Assembly: GCA_037952775.1 (NCBI GenBank)
Contig: JBANAY010000003.1
Coordinates: 9,424,001 to 9,488,000, forward strand
Source: Clonostachys chloroleuca
Lineage: Eukaryota; Ascomycota; Sordariomycetes; Hypocreales; Bionectriaceae
Direction of reading: 5' to 3'
Length of the DNA: 64,000 bases
Below are positions 1 through 13,707 of this stretch, piece by piece. Below the pieces are notes generated by a model. It searched no databases. It was not told where the DNA came from and saw only the letters and a list, made by a program, of their open reading frames with translations. The first letter of the stretch is position 1. Each line of letters opens with the position of its first letter. The translations under genes were made by a program, and so were the position numbers.

Positions 1-3000
1 GGCGTACTAGATATACTAAAAGAGACGATTGTAATATTTCCGACGTTGGTGGCCCTATTCAACCACAACGCCTCCTTCTACAATAGAAGAGGCGCCACCC
101 GAGTTGCTCTCAGGCTCTTTCGAATGAACATTCATTCTGCTCTGGGATATGCAGACACTATAAAATAGGCTGTTCAAAGGCCAGTCGACTGGTTCACAAC
201 ACACCGCATCAAATCAGGGCCTGCCAGTTGCTATGGCCACCTTTTCATAACCAAACTCTCCGTACCATGATGCCATGTAAGACAAGCTATCGTAACCGGG
301 CCACAACCCGTCTCTTTACTGGCAGAAGTGTTGATATGGCTGCAATCATTTCGGTTGCGTCAGCAGGATGAACGTGATCCGACTACTGGTGACGCATTCC
401 CTTCATATCGGTGCGTCACTGAAGCGCACCTGTCCGGAGTTAAGGTCCAGAATGGGCAAGTCACATCACTTCATATTCGGTCCGTAATGATATATTCGTT
501 TCCTGAATAGCGACATACATCCAACCCTACGCTGGCCCCTTTGGGCATTAACTACAAGTAGCCCGTAGGCTTGTGAGGAGCCTTTTCGCCACCAGTATAT
601 TTTTCTCATGATGATGGTATCTCTCTAGCGTGATGCAATCAACACAATTCGGAAATCATGTCTTGGGATTGATTCATGGCTCAAGTTCGCGCTGGAAACC
701 GTATTAACAATGCAGATCCTGCAAGGACACTGCTTGTTCGTGACCCCTGTAAATCCAACTGTGGGGAACGTATGCGAGATAAAGCACGAGGTATTGAGGC
801 AGCCAAAGCAGTCCGCGAACTATGCAAGGCCATTGTATGATGGTGGCCTACAATAGTCTATGGTACGTGGTTGCAGATGGACTGTCACTGTCGCGGCGGT
901 CCAGCATCCGGCGTCCCGGGACCGTGTTGAGGGCCAGATCTTGGTCCTGCGGGCACCAGAGGTCACTGAGTCGTAACCACGCTAATGCTCAGATGTGGGC
1001 TTCGGGCGAAGAAGGCCTTTACTCTAAGAGGTTGCCGCCCGAGATGTGTGGCTTGACTGGCCAGGAAAAGGGGTGAGCTTGTCTCACCAGGCTGATGGTG
1101 TTCTTGCCAGCTTGGATTCTAGGCAATTGATTGGAGTCTCGGCCCAGCAGGCTATACCTAGAAAATCGCTAGCTTGCCGTTGGTGAATAATCATTTACTA
1201 TGTTACCATGCGCTTGAGACGATTGGGATATTTGTGTGGTGGACACCCCTTCAATTGGACAGGCTCGGGCGCGTGCCTCGCCAAAAAAAGCAGCCCTGAG
1301 GATGGGGAATAGCCGCCCAGAGTCGTACCAGGAGTGGGTATCCATCTGTGAAATGCTCCAATGTCCAGTTCCTCAGCCCTGGCTGGACTTTGCCCAACCT
1401 GGTTTGAGGGTGGTGTGATGACGGCATGGGTGACATGAGGTGACATGAGTGTCTAGGCAAGGCTCTGCATGGGATAGATAGTCATTTAGCCTCTGGGATG
1501 AGTTTCCATGGTCCAATTCAGTTCATATCAGCAGGCTCTTGGTTTCAACTAGCTTACTTGGTCAATATGTATCTTCTGACTCTGCAGAACCGAGTCAGCA
1601 ATCTCATAGCGATGTGACAGCTGCCGCATGGCACCCCAGCTCCCGCGTATTCTCCGCTTTACGAGCGTTCCCATGACGTGCTGGGATTTACACTCGGATC
1701 AATGTGTTCGGTAATTAAGGCTCAAATGGGCTGGCGGACAGCACCGAACCGGCGAATCCTAAGTATTCTAGAGTCATCCTACTGAGATTTAACTCCATGT
1801 CCCTCACAATAGGCCTCTTTCTATCTGCGTTAAACTCCACAAATAACCCGCATAGGAAATAGCTGAGAACAAAGCGAGGCCTCATTCGAGTCTAGATATA
1901 TAGAGTGAAGACTTTTCTAGCTTCGCACGTTCTGTCATGGCTGTCTTTCTAGAGAGTCGTAGCAGAAAGCTGGGCAATCTCATTGGTACCACGAGATGTC
2001 TAACATGACCACTGCAACAGCATGGTTAGTTGGTTGATAAAGCTACTGTTCTGAATCTCCAGCAAGGAGTACTCAAATATATGGCACACCTCTTGTGAAA
2101 AACCACAGAAAAACGGCGAGAGCTAGTCAAAGATATTGAATCTTACTACTGTCAACCAAGAGTGGTCAGGCAATTCTCATAGCCTCATCCCTAGGCCAGA
2201 AATGACACTTCTCATTCTATTACAACTTAATCAAGTATGCTGTTTTGCCTATCTATACCGCCTTTCCTAAGCCGCTGGCCGGTCATCGCGCCACAATCTC
2301 GGAGAAACTTGTAAATTTATGTTGATGTTTTGCTACATCTCTTGGCAGTATAAGTGCATTGGTCCCCTAATTTTCTTCTGTTAAGAGCATTATCACAGGA
2401 GACATGCTCGGGCTCATGGACCTACGTCATGCGCAAGATCGAAATGAGGAAATCTAGAATGGGTTGGATCAATGCCATGTGTCGAGACAAGAGACCCTCA
2501 AAGCACGCTCTACAACCCCAGGTTTCGTCTTCTCTAATTCTACTTTGCTCACCGCCGTTGAAATCCTTTCGGGTTTCCAGGGAATAAGCGTCCAGAAGAT
2601 TGAAAGAAGGAAAGCTTGACTAGGTCACTTCATCCCTGCAGCAAGGGTATTAGCTTCGTCTTCCCCGCAGAAACGTTGATGAAACGTCTTAAATCCAATG
2701 ATCCATTCATCTAGGGCCCCTGCTACCTCATCATCCAGCGGGAAACCAAGCCACGTGTACATGGTAGGTTCCAATTCATGATTGGACCTCTGAAGGATAG
2801 CTAGGCAGGCAATCACGAAGGAATTATACCTTAGTTGGGCCAATTAAGCGGCGTGTATATATCGGCTCCCGAACGAGTGGTTCTGACAGCAGACTCCCAC
2901 ATGGTGTACCGATGGAGATCATTTTCGGACTGAAATGGCTGTACATGTCACCAAAACTACATGTACCAGTAGAAGACACTAAGAGTGGTAAGATGCGGTA

Positions 3001-4810
3001 CTCAAATCGTAGTGTTTTGATTCTAGACAACCGCAGGCTAGCGGAAAACATGGCAATAGTGCGTGGTGGCTCGTGTTAGGATGTTTGATTATATGAAGGT
3101 GAAAAACGGTTAGACAGACCGAGGCGGTCCTCTGACTCCATTCAGAGAGAGGATCTGATACCAAGCAGTACTTCGTGGACAGGGACATCATGCAGGGATC
3201 TTGATATAGATGTCACCTATCAGCTACAATGTTCCGGGGTTGGATGTGGGTAGGCTGGTGGGCATCAACGGGCAAGCCTGTCCACCTATCAATGAAATAA
3301 CCATGTCCCATCGTGTTCGGTGAAGTTGGTTGGCATCGCCGAGCGCGAACCCATAGCCGCGGATTCGGTATTCAATGGCTGAGAGCTTACCTGCATACTC
3401 CATGATCCCACCGAGAGGTATCTTACATACAGCATGAGAAGTGGCTCTTCTAGGAACGGTGAAAGAAGGAGAGGAATGAATAATAACAGGCATATCAGTG
3501 ACATGGTCGATCAGTTCTGGCTAAGGTCTTCTCGCGTATAGACAAGCCAGCCGCCTAGCCACAGAAACGTCCTGCCAACAGTAGTGCACGTGGTAGCTCC
3601 ACCCTTTAACGCGCGCTCGGTTGCGGGAGAATCCGCAAGCTGCCAACGGAGAACAAACTGATGGTTCATTTCTTGTCGTGGGCGCAGTGGCCGAGCCTTT
3701 TTCTTCGCAAACTGCTAAAAACAATCCGAAACACGCATCCCCGCCAGGGGTCGAAGGGAAGAAAATGTTCAGGGAGGGATGGGATGGCCTGAACAGCACC
3801 CACCCAGGTCACGAACAGGTTTACTGTACATCGGAAGACAAACGTGAGCAAACCCCGGCGGGAACCCACCAGCGAGGGTTAAAATTCCCGCTCTTCGGGT
3901 CTGGGTCACGTACGATAACTGTGGCTGTCACTGGAGCTTTGTAACCTGGTCCGAAAGGGGGCACAAGACGGGTCCCTCCATCTTTTCTCGTCGAGAGTCT
4001 AAGAGACAACTACCTACAGTAACGACAGGGAAGTAGATTAGCCCATGTTCCCACAATCAGGGGTCAAGGTTTTGACAGACATGGAGCTAGTGCAAAATGA
4101 AGTCAACTAAGGTGAAACCGGTAGATGAGGCCCGAAGAAGAGACCTAAAGCAGAAAACCGAGGGTGTGAACGATAGCCATGTGATGTGATACGTCAAGGT
4201 GGCTGGTATGTGATGCAATGCGACATATGTCTGCACGAGATGCAGATGTCCTAGGAGGCCATCGTCTGCCGGTGCCAACGAACTGGCACCAACGGTAATA
4301 TGGCAAATATGCCGAACTGTCACACCCCTAAGTTCTCAGCCCGCACTAGTAGTGCATGCAGCCCTCCCAAATTGCAAGTGTGTGGCGTCACAGAGGTCCT
4401 AAGGGCCGCATGGATGCAAACTCGCCTAAGCACGCACCACTTGGTACGCGTGGGACCGCTTCATCCTCTCGACAGGGATGCTGAGAGTTGTTCTACGCCA
4501 AGATGGGCTCTTGGGCCCCAATCCTTGAATTGCAACAGACCAAATTTCGCTACGTGGGGGCTGGCAGGGTCCCATGTAATTAGGGGCGAGTGTAAAAGGG
4601 AAATACGGCCACCGGTTTCTGGACTGAAGAGGCACATTCTCGTAATAATAATGCATTATTCTTCTCACTTACCGGTTTAGATCAACTTGAGTCTGTTGGT
4701 TGCATGCCGAGTGCCAAAAAGCTCCATATCTGCACTGGAAATTCCTTCCCCAGGTTTAGAACACTGGCGTCAAACAAACCCAATCTGTTACCTGCGACAC
4801 CAACGAAGTC
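1..4810. other. gene-poor stretch, no supported gene
   Basis: I recognise no conserved protein family here on either strand. Open frames are short, overlap each other in opposite directions and mostly lack ATG starts. Frames on the minus strand between about 2625 and 3800 are slightly denser but match nothing I know, so they may be decayed coding sequence or chance. No terminal inverted repeats or tRNA were noticed. Confidence 0.5.
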
Positions 4811-5917
4811 ATGCCGACGACGAGCGCCAACGCCCCTCGCCCCAGGCTCAGCTACCGGCGGGCCAACTTTGGCGCGGGCGAGTTCCGCCTGTTGGAAGTT
4901 CAACGGGCTTCCAACATCGATGACCGCATTGTCTGCCGGGTCATCACTGCCAACTTGAAAGACGACATCGAGTTTATCGCCCTCTCGTCGCTATACGGTG
5001 ATACAACCATTAGCGAGTTCATCTACATCGACAACCAGCGCATCCCGATCCCCGAAAATATTGCGTCCGGCATGCGACATGTACGGGCCGTTTTCTTGCC
5101 CGAACCAGACAACTCGAAGACGGACGCGAACGGCAAGGTTAAGAATGAGAAGAAGCCGGGTGGCACGCCGCGATGGCTCGTCCACGCACTACGATTGTTC
5201 CGACCAATGTTCGATGATCACTCTCAGGGCCGACCGCTCCGCATTTGGTTTGATGCTCTGTGCATCGATCACAACAATGCCAAGGAGACCCAGCACCAGC
5301 TCGTCCACATGACGCAGGTCTATCGCAAGGCCAAGATCGTTGTGGGCTGGCTCGGACCGGCCGACAAAGACTCAGAGATCGCTGTCGACACCATCAAGGT
5401 CATCAACGAGATCATACCCCCCAACTGGGGCGACGAGGAGGACAAGAAGATCAACCCACAAAATTACTCGCCGCAACATGAATGGATGAAGGCTCTTGCG
5501 CAGTTCTGGGCCGAGCCCGAGACCACGGAGGAGGAGGTAGCCCGCCCGGACGGTGTACCCAACAATTATCATTGGATTGCCTGCAGGCAGTTCCTCTCCC
5601 GTGACTACTTCAACAGACACTGGATTCTGACGGAGATGGGAAGAGCCAGACATCCAACCTTCTTGGCCGGGACAAAGATTCTGGGCTGGAAGCACATCCT
5701 GCGATTGACTGCCCTCTTGCAGGAGCTCAGGGACAAGCCGAGCAACGTCGTGCCGCCCCATTTGGTCGCTGCACTACATCAATTCCCCCTCGGAGTCGTG
5801 TATGACTTCTTGGCAGATTTCGATCAGAGGCACAAGGCTGAAAAACTGGAGAGGCTGCAAAACACGCAGCGCTCGGACAACACACAGTTCACCAGCAGCT
5901 CTGAGACATACACATAG
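4811..5917 (+). CDS. HET-domain (heterokaryon incompatibility-like) protein
   Basis: Single-exon ORF of 368 aa starting at ATG 4811 and ending at TAG 5915-5917. Residues about 53-195 fit the HET domain of fungal incompatibility proteins: FIALSSLYGD corresponds to the family ALSYxWGD motif, followed by an IxIPENIASGMRHVR segment, the hallmark IWFDALCIDHNNAKETQHQ (family: lWIDAlCINQxdxxErxxQ) and MTQVYRKAKIVVGWLG. Such domains trigger cell death or growth arrest after non-self recognition in hyphal fusion; many family members have no proven role. The protein is short for the family (often 600 aa or more) and ends soon after the domain in a low-complexity Gln/Ser/Thr tail. The canonical Trp of ALSYxWG is replaced by Leu. 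No intron is needed. It is followed by a strongly A-rich tract. I am confident of the domain and less sure that the protein is complete. Confidence 0.85.
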   Translation: MPTTSANAPRPRLSYRRANFGAGEFRLLEVQRASNIDDRIVCRVITANLKDDIEFIALSSLYGDTTISEFIYIDNQRIPIPENIASGMRHVRAVFLPEPDNSKTDANGKVKNEKKPGGTPRWLVHALRLFRPMFDDHSQGRPLRIWFDALCIDHNNAKETQHQLVHMTQVYRKAKIVVGWLGPADKDSEIAVDTIKVINEIIPPNWGDEEDKKINPQNYSPQHEWMKALAQFWAEPETTEEEVARPDGVPNNYHWIACRQFLSRDYFNRHWILTEMGRARHPTFLAGTKILGWKHILRLTALLQELRDKPSNVVPPHLVAALHQFPLGVVYDFLADFDQRHKAEKLERLQNTQRSDNTQFTSSSETYT

Positions 5918-5931
5918 ACAACACCACGAGG

Positions 5932-6036
5932 CAACAAAAAAAAAGGAGAAAAGCAAAAAGGCACAAAAAAAACAAAGAGAAACACCAAAAGCATCTTCCC
6001 TATTTGAAAATCAACCAAAAAAAATCAATAGAAACA
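5932..6036 (+). repeat. A-rich tract just after the HET gene
   Basis: Starting 15 nt after the HET stop codon, the plus strand carries runs of A of up to about 9, separated by G/C-containing triplets, for roughly 100 nt. It could be an ordinary A-rich 3' UTR or the remnant poly(A) tail of a retrocopied, intronless gene. I saw no clear flanking target-site duplication. Confidence 0.5.
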
Positions 6037-9000
6037 CATCCACGAATCTCTCTTCTGTCATCTCTGATACCCTGGGTCAGGTACGGGGCCACACAAATCG
6101 TCGGCGTTTGGGCGAAGCAGGAAGGACACATGTCGGCCTGCTGGGATGCTTGCTCACATATCGCGCAGCTTCCAATGGGTTTGAATGCCACTGTAGTGTT
6201 ACGTTTTCAATACAAAAGCGAATCTTATATTTTGCCTGCACAATTGGGGTACTTGAAAGGGAGGCGTCTAAGGCAATAGGTTATTGGGACGAAGACAAAC
6301 ATAGCAGTTTAACCTCATACACAATCAATCGAAACAAAATTCAAAACTCTCGGCGCCAGAAACAATATAGTTCGGGATGAGTTACCATTCGCCTAACATG
6401 CAGCCCTAGCTACAGTGACTATTCCTTGGTCGGGTCCCAGTTCCAGTCTTTTTTTTCAACCCAACACCTCACCGCAAGTACCCACCGACATTGAATGGAA
6501 ATACTGATTCAGTGCTCCAGTTCCAATCAAGCAGGTCAGAGCCCAACGCTCATGCAAGCGTGTGGGGTTGAATCCGCCCCCAACCTGTCAAGCTGCAAAC
6601 CACGGGCTGGCAATAACCTCCGTGGCAGCTAGCCATGTCATGTTCTTGGCACCTGCCAGTCAGTGCTTTGAGCGATCAACAATTCTTTACTCTGTCGGGC
6701 CGCCACAAGTTTGACCAAGATTGATACACCGCCACTTGGGTGGAGAGAGACTGGCTGTCAGGCCACCCACAGGACAAAAGCTGGCACGCACTGCCTGTCA
6801 TTCTGTAATGAGGGAAATCCTGCGAAGGACATGGGGGATGTGTTAGTGCAACTGTCAATAACTAACCTTACCCTAGATCCTGGGCTTTGATGGCAAAGTT
6901 GATTCAAACACCCAGACATGTACCCTAGCCAACTGGCTCGTGGGTTTTTGCTAGGATTTTGGATCGTGCTTGGAGCCTGGATCGTACTCAACAATTTCGA
7001 ATGGATCTTATTCCTGGCCCTGACCAGTTGTGCTCTGATTTGGCCTAGTCATCAACCCTTGCCAACAATATCATTCTGCTTCATGGTGCATGCGGTCCCC
7101 CAGCCAACGATCTCTTCGCGAAGAGGAGACGTATCCGTGCAAAATGGGAGATCGACAGGGAAATACCGAGGCAATTTCTCCATAAATAAACAGCGTGGCC
7201 AGAAAATAGCCCGCCCTAAGGGGGTTGTCAAAATCTCAAGGTTGTACTGAAATGAGCATGGATAGCTCTGTGGAGTTTTGCCACTGACAGGTCAGCCGTG
7301 GCGTTGTTTGAGAGTTAGATATGGAATTAGTCCAGAATTCTGGAATTAAGTAATATAAGTCGCTCGATATGTCAATGAGTTGCCTCAATGCAAGCCAGAA
7401 GAGGTGATTTTGCAGTGACTTTGCACTGCTTCGTGGTTTCAGAGGATGAGTGGCATCAACCCGCCGACGAACAATCCATGTCTCTTTTGGGAAGAGTAAT
7501 GTGTCTGCAACCTTCACCCTCGCTTTCGGTTTCTTCTGTTATGCGGTTAAAACAATCAGCTTGTAGATCGCGCCCACGAAACAACCACTCTGCTGGAGTG
7601 ATGACTGGCGGCAATTGCCGTCTTAGTCACTAGGAAACAAACTCATTTGCCGCTCAGCGAATGAGATGAGATGCGTTTCACTAACAAATTACACCATTGA
7701 CAACGCTAGTTGATTCAATTACGAGGGGCTGGCCGTGCTATAACGCCCGGACTTATTCCGATTTGTGTCGTAGAAGCAATCTCTATGTTAATTGGAAAAA
7801 GTCGGATCGGCCTTGAGGATCGGGCTCGAGGATCAGTCCGTGATGCTTGCAGGGGCTGAGAAAATTCTGATGTAAAAAAAAAGAGAAGGCCCTATAACTG
7901 GCTCTGTTATAATATAAAAATACTCAACGTTGATCCTCATCACGATACAAGACTAGTAAACTCGTCAGCTATGCCGTAGCCTGCCTCTGGATCGATTACC
8001 TCGCAATGAAGCCTGTATTGGGATATTGAGTTGGGAGAAAAGTGTATTTTGGAAGGACCAGAGAATGCCACACACATCACCTCAAAGACAGGTCAGAGAG
8101 GCTTGGCACTTCTGGCCAAAGGATTGAAAACCAAGTAACAGCACTGTCGGCTCGACCTATCCCTCCTCGTTTTCGAATTCTCTTTTCATGCCTCGGCCAG
8201 TCACATGTATCCGTAATCCATCTGAGGTCAACGACGGGTGCTGGGACGTGCGTTTGTATGTTTGAGGGGATATTTGGGCTTCTCTCCCCGGTTGTGTGTA
8301 GGTCCTTTGTCAATCTAGGCAATCTCGGCGTCTGATATATCTTGCTGCAGATTGAGGCGATTGCGCTAGCCGTCATATAGCGAGTTGCTCTTGGCCATAA
8401 TTATGCTCGTTGTGCTAATTATCCAGGCCTTCCTCTTCAAGGAACTCGCGGAGGTTAAGCACATAGCTACTAAAGCCAGGTAATATGGCAAGTTGCGTTT
8501 CATTAAGCTCTGGAAGCTCTTTATTATCTTCTTAACACAGTCTACTGCCTTGGTAGGGTCCAGTGAGGTTTTTGTCGATCGTGTCAATCTCAGGTCGCTG
8601 TACGATTATTAAGATAAATAACTTTCTATCCCTAATAGTCGACACCATCACCTTATGTACGGCCGGGCGCAAGACTCGCAGCCGGGGCAAATTGGGAAGT
8701 TTGATGTGTTGGGATGCTGGGTAGAGCATCAACTTGTCTAATTCTTGGTGTTTGGGTATTCGCCCTTTGTTTTTTTCAGCAGCTGCCGCCGATTTGCATA
8801 GCTCTCTCGCTTACTTATCATCTGAGCTCAACAAATACAGTGTTCAGGATGCATTGATTCCCGTGTATAAATAGCTGTCAAAGTTGAGCATACGTTTGAT
8901 TCACGTTCCCCAAATGTGCTCGCACATAAATCGACATATCTAGAACAATTTTGTACATATATTCACCTTTGAGCACACTTGGGTAATTTAGATGCTTTGA

Positions 9001-12000
9001 AATGGCGGTTGCTATTGATATAATTCAGTTTTCGGCTACTTCTAACGAAACTTTTACTCGGGCTTGCTTTATTATATCTCCCTTTTAGTTTTTCTTCCCT
9101 TTGGTTTCTCTCGGCTTGCGATTAATTGTGATGTATGTGACTTTGAAGACTTGATCTTGTTGCGGTGAGTGTTGGCGAGATTGTGAAACTGGGGTAAGTG
9201 TGGACTTGTATTGATACTAAGGGCGATGCTGATAAGCAAAGCTTCTTAAAATTGACCACGGATAGCTCTGGTGGGCTCTGGTGACGTTCTACTGTCTAGT
9301 GATGATAGGTAAGCTATCTTCTCCTTTAAGATTATCTTCACAATCGTTATCATAAATTTCGGGAAATGTCAGAAGGTGGAGGAAATTTGTTCAGTGTTGA
9401 GCGTAGATAAACGGAAAGGAAACTCGCGAGGTACTCGCTACAGGCCACATGGTGAGTTTCATCTGGAAGATACATGGGAATTCATAGGTTCATCTGAATT
9501 AACCAGGAGGTACTACCGCCTCTTATCGTTGAAATTCTGCTGGCTGTTTGATACTTAGACGAGTCTCCAGCAGTATTCAAGAAGGATTTCGTCCGACAAT
9601 AGCCTCATATGATAATAACTTCATTTAACAGTAATAACAGCCTTTACTCGATATATCCAGGGCCTATCAGTAATTTGTCTCTTCCATACGATGTGAGGTA
9701 GAAAAGAAGAGCTGCGGTAATCCAAAAATTAGAGGGAATCATCTGTTGGCCACATGTGACTTGACCGCCTGACACACTTGTTCTTGTAGGTTAACAAAGA
9801 ACCCAAGAGTCGTGCTGAGATACTAGTAGGAGGCTTGCGCCCCCATCTTTGCAGCTTCTTCCTCATGGCCGTGACTCGCTCCCCGTAGACTCTATCGAAG
9901 ACAATGAATGCCTAATTAAGAGCCTTGGTGCCCGCAATCAGCTGGAGAGACTGGAGAGACTACACCCGCTCGAAGTCTCGCCTATCTCCATCAAACCACC
10001 ATACCCTCAGCCAGACTTCATGTCTCAGTACGTTCTTCCATAGGGTGGCATCTCCCACACCTTCTTCCCAGCCCACAGAGGTGTGTAGATGGGCCACCTT
10101 TAACTGAGAATATGTTGAGATGTTGAATGCTCGTGAATAATCTGGGGTCCTTAACGCATGACTGGAGATGCTACACAATGGGCCAAAAAAGAGGAAGCTG
10201 AAGAACACTCGAGTGCCTCTGCAACAGAGTGTAAGAAATTCCACCTTGTCTTGGAAGAGCGAGCCGCTGGTCGGCTTTCTTACTGGTCGCTCTTCGTCAC
10301 TTCTCAAGAGGGTTACGATGCAAGGGGAAGCGTCTGACAAGTCACAAAAGACGCTATCTTTATGCAGGACAGGCACACTATAAACTCCACCTTGTTCAGC
10401 TCCGAGAGTCTGGTAGTTACAAGATATGTAACAGCTTGAATCATGCAACTTGGCTTTAGTGAGAGCTAGCAGCGGCTTGTCGAGAAGAGAAGCCTTGAGT
10501 GAAACTCCACGAAGCTGATAACTAGCGCTCTGTCAGAAAATTGCTAGGACTGGATTATTCGCGTTCTTAGGCGCCTAGTGAGTGATGGTAGTAGTTCTAG
10601 GCTGGTTTATCAGCTCGGGAGGGAATTGTCTTTGATGCTGTTGATGAACATGAACAGAGTAGTGAGTCATTGGACTGTATATGTGAGCAAGGGGTCATGC
10701 GAGAGAGGATACTACAATCTGTCGTCTTTCTTGGTGCAGAGTCTAGTTGCGTCCTCGTTTGCATATCCGGAGAAGTGGCTCTCACTTTGCAGAAGCTTGG
10801 TCCGATAGGCCCCTTTCGAGAGTCGGAGCTTGGCCTTGGAGCTGGGAAGAGAGAACAAAAGAGGAAAACCTTCGACATCATTTGAAATGCGTAGAATTTG
10901 GCCTCTTTTCCGGATAGGCCATGGAGAGGGGGGAAGCTGGTTCTTGGAAAGGGAGAGTTGCTGGCATCGAGTGAAGGGATACCCCCTGTCACGCACACCT
11001 TTTGAATGAGCTAGCCGTGGCAAATGCATCACAGCTCGTCTCAAGTCTCAGCTGGGATCTCAGACCTTGTTTTTCTACATCGTGATTGCCTGTGTAGAGG
11101 TTAGGTAGCATGACGCCCTACACTCGCCGATACGAGATTGTATCATGACACCCAATACAAGCACAGCCCCTTATCATCAGACTTGACCTCCTTCTCGATG
11201 GCATCATATACAGATCATACAAGTGTTGGATGGGTGGGTCCTAGAGAAAAAGGGAAAGGCTCACCAGAGGCAAAGCAGATTAACCCTCCAAGGCAGACTC
11301 GCATCGAATTTGTATAGTAGGATCCACTATCCTCAAGCTTCGGAAGTTCCATCGACTTCGGATATTTGGATAAAAGAAAAATGAGCAGGGAATATAGAAT
11401 TTCCGTGTGAGGAACTATTGTAGTGGTAGGGAGGCATGGCGAGGTGACATTAGGGGCAGTCGGCGACCTAAAGGAACATAGTAAACGCTTCGAGCAGCGG
11501 TCAGCAGCTCGGTAAACGCCACCATCATATCATACCTCGGGGTGCTTTCCCAATGCTGACAGGAGGTGATTGAAGTCCTCCTGAAGACGGAAGCGAGTGA
11601 ACGCGAGAGCAAGGCAGTGCAGCTCGGACCGGACAATCACCACCTTTGGAAACAGTGAGGCAGCCAGCAATACGGTTCATCCTTCTCCGGAGCTCTTTCA
11701 AACAAGAGCGGTGATGACTCAAAAGGAAAGAAGCGGGGGGTATTGATTCAATCCGGAAGAATGGAGAGTGCTCCGAGAAATCTTGGAGGAATCAGGGTTG
11801 ACTTTGGCATAGCCACTCCGGCTAGCAACCATTGAATGCTCCACTTGGGTATCGGCGCCGGGAACTAGGCACCACTTCGTTTAATGAGCTGGCTCTTGGT
11901 TTATGCTTTGGACTTTCTAATCATCCGGGCAAGGCAGTTTTGTGAAACCAGTCTGTTGGGCTCAATAGTGCCCCCGCATTGACAGAGCAAGCGTTGGTCC

Positions 12001-13707
12001 TGCAAAGCATGGGCCTTTCCTAGTTACCCCTGATTTACTGGCGATGTCATTCCAACATGAACAGGTGCTCATGTATACCGAAAGGGGTATTTTGCCATAT
12101 CATTGAAAGAGGCTGTGTTCTCAAAGGACGGCTTGGTGTATTGGGTGAGGTTGGGCGAATGGCAACCCCCTTTTTTTGCGAGCATTCCTGCCAAGTCCTT
12201 GGAGGGTGAGAAGTCTGTGCAACTTTGACCCGACCATGCATGTGAAAGACAATGAGGTGCTTCACCGTCTGTCTGATCGTATTCTGAGTGAAAGAAGCCT
12301 AATAGCCTGGCAGCCTGGCCTCTGATCCGGCTTGCCTGCCAAGATGACCCAACATACTGATAGTTTACCCAAGCGAAGCACTGCCGCATCCAGGGCTATC
12401 GATGTACGCTGTAATCATCGATCACCCAACGCGTGGGACATCGGACAGGTGGTTCCTATCACGTTCTACACGTGGTCAGTGACACCTGCAGGGGCTCGAG
12501 ACTGGGGAAGATGACGCCACAAGGATCACGAGTGAGGCTTTCTTAGAACGCATGATGAAAGAAAAGGCAAGCAGTGACTTGTTGGTTTCAGGTGAATGCC
12601 TCACCGACTAGATGGTGGTTCGTGATGCCGCCAAGGGCGCGAACAAGGAGGAACTATTGATGGCAGTAAAAAATTGGGTGGTTTTTCCACTTTGCAATCA
12701 CGAAATGGGGCACTGTCCACTCTTTTTAATGAAGCTTTACCTGGTGTTGTTGAATAATGTAAGGAGAGATGGAGGGCTAACAAAGGGGCTCCCTGTGCTG
12801 ACGAGCAATGCCACAAACCAGAATCGCTCCCAGATTGCGGGAATAGGAAGGAATTTCAATGCCAGGAATTACTGGGGGCACAGGGGTCCGTTGGGGGATC
12901 GATGGCCCTTGTCATGGGGCCTCAGAGTGCCTTCTGACCTGTGCTTGGTTGGGGCTGTGACGGTCTCTGATATTCTGATCTTGGGAGGTACTTTAGCGGT
13001 TAGGGCTGGTGGCTTTAGAGGTACCTCGGCTGCAGTGGCGGAAGCACGGGATTGCCAAGTACTGTCGTCTGTTATGTAATCAAGGAATGACGCTCGCAGT
13101 GACTCACGGACAGAGTTTGAGTCCAAAGGTGAGGTGGTTACCTAAGCAGATCAGCGCCTATGATTGAGCTAACCTGGAGCGCAAAGAGGTCACATTCTGA
13201 AAGCGGCGGCGTGACCAGCGGAATGGGAGTGATGCAGCTGCCAGACGACGCACGACACCGCACAATCAATTAAAATGCCCATCGGCAAGGGGGCCCAGTC
13301 TGCGTGTCTGTCACAGATGTTTTGGCGCCCTAGTCCGGTCACCGAACACGCGGGGTGATGTTTCGAAGGCACTCATCTCTGGTCAGAGGTATGTACTGGC
13401 ACACTGATGTGATGATGGATATCGGGTGAGCGGTACATGCGCCCAGGCGGCGAGACCACCGACGGAAAAGTACCATTGATGCACAGCCCCAGGCCTTTCT
13501 CAAGGCGTTTCGCCGCCTCTGAGAGCAGTGAGCAGAGTGGGCCCCAAAGGCAAAGTCGCAGCACAGCACTGTCCGACTGCTTATTACGTACGTCTGGCTA
13601 GTACTTAAGGCAAACGGGCTGTCAGGCTATCATCAATCACTCCAACAGCTCTCGCAGCCTTTCCCCTCACCTGCCGCCTCAAGCGACCGCCGCGACAGCG
13701 CAAAGCA
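6037..13707. other. 7.7 kb gene-poor stretch
   Basis: No recognisable gene. Open frames are short, overlap on both strands and mostly lack ATG. One coding-looking fragment lies on the minus strand at about 8402-8530: it reads ELPELNETQLAILPGF and onward to a stop but is preceded by stops, so it is probably a relic. AT-rich patches around 8.8-9.7 kb contain nothing I can name. Confidence 0.5.

Noticed and set aside
5802..6380. 192-codon open frame running out of the HET gene
   Set aside because: Overlaps the HET frame and passes through an A-rich tract as Lys runs; no domain.
9960..10448. 162-codon minus-strand frame
   Set aside because: Begins with TTG, no ATG-led start fits, composition is not protein-like and no family is recognised.
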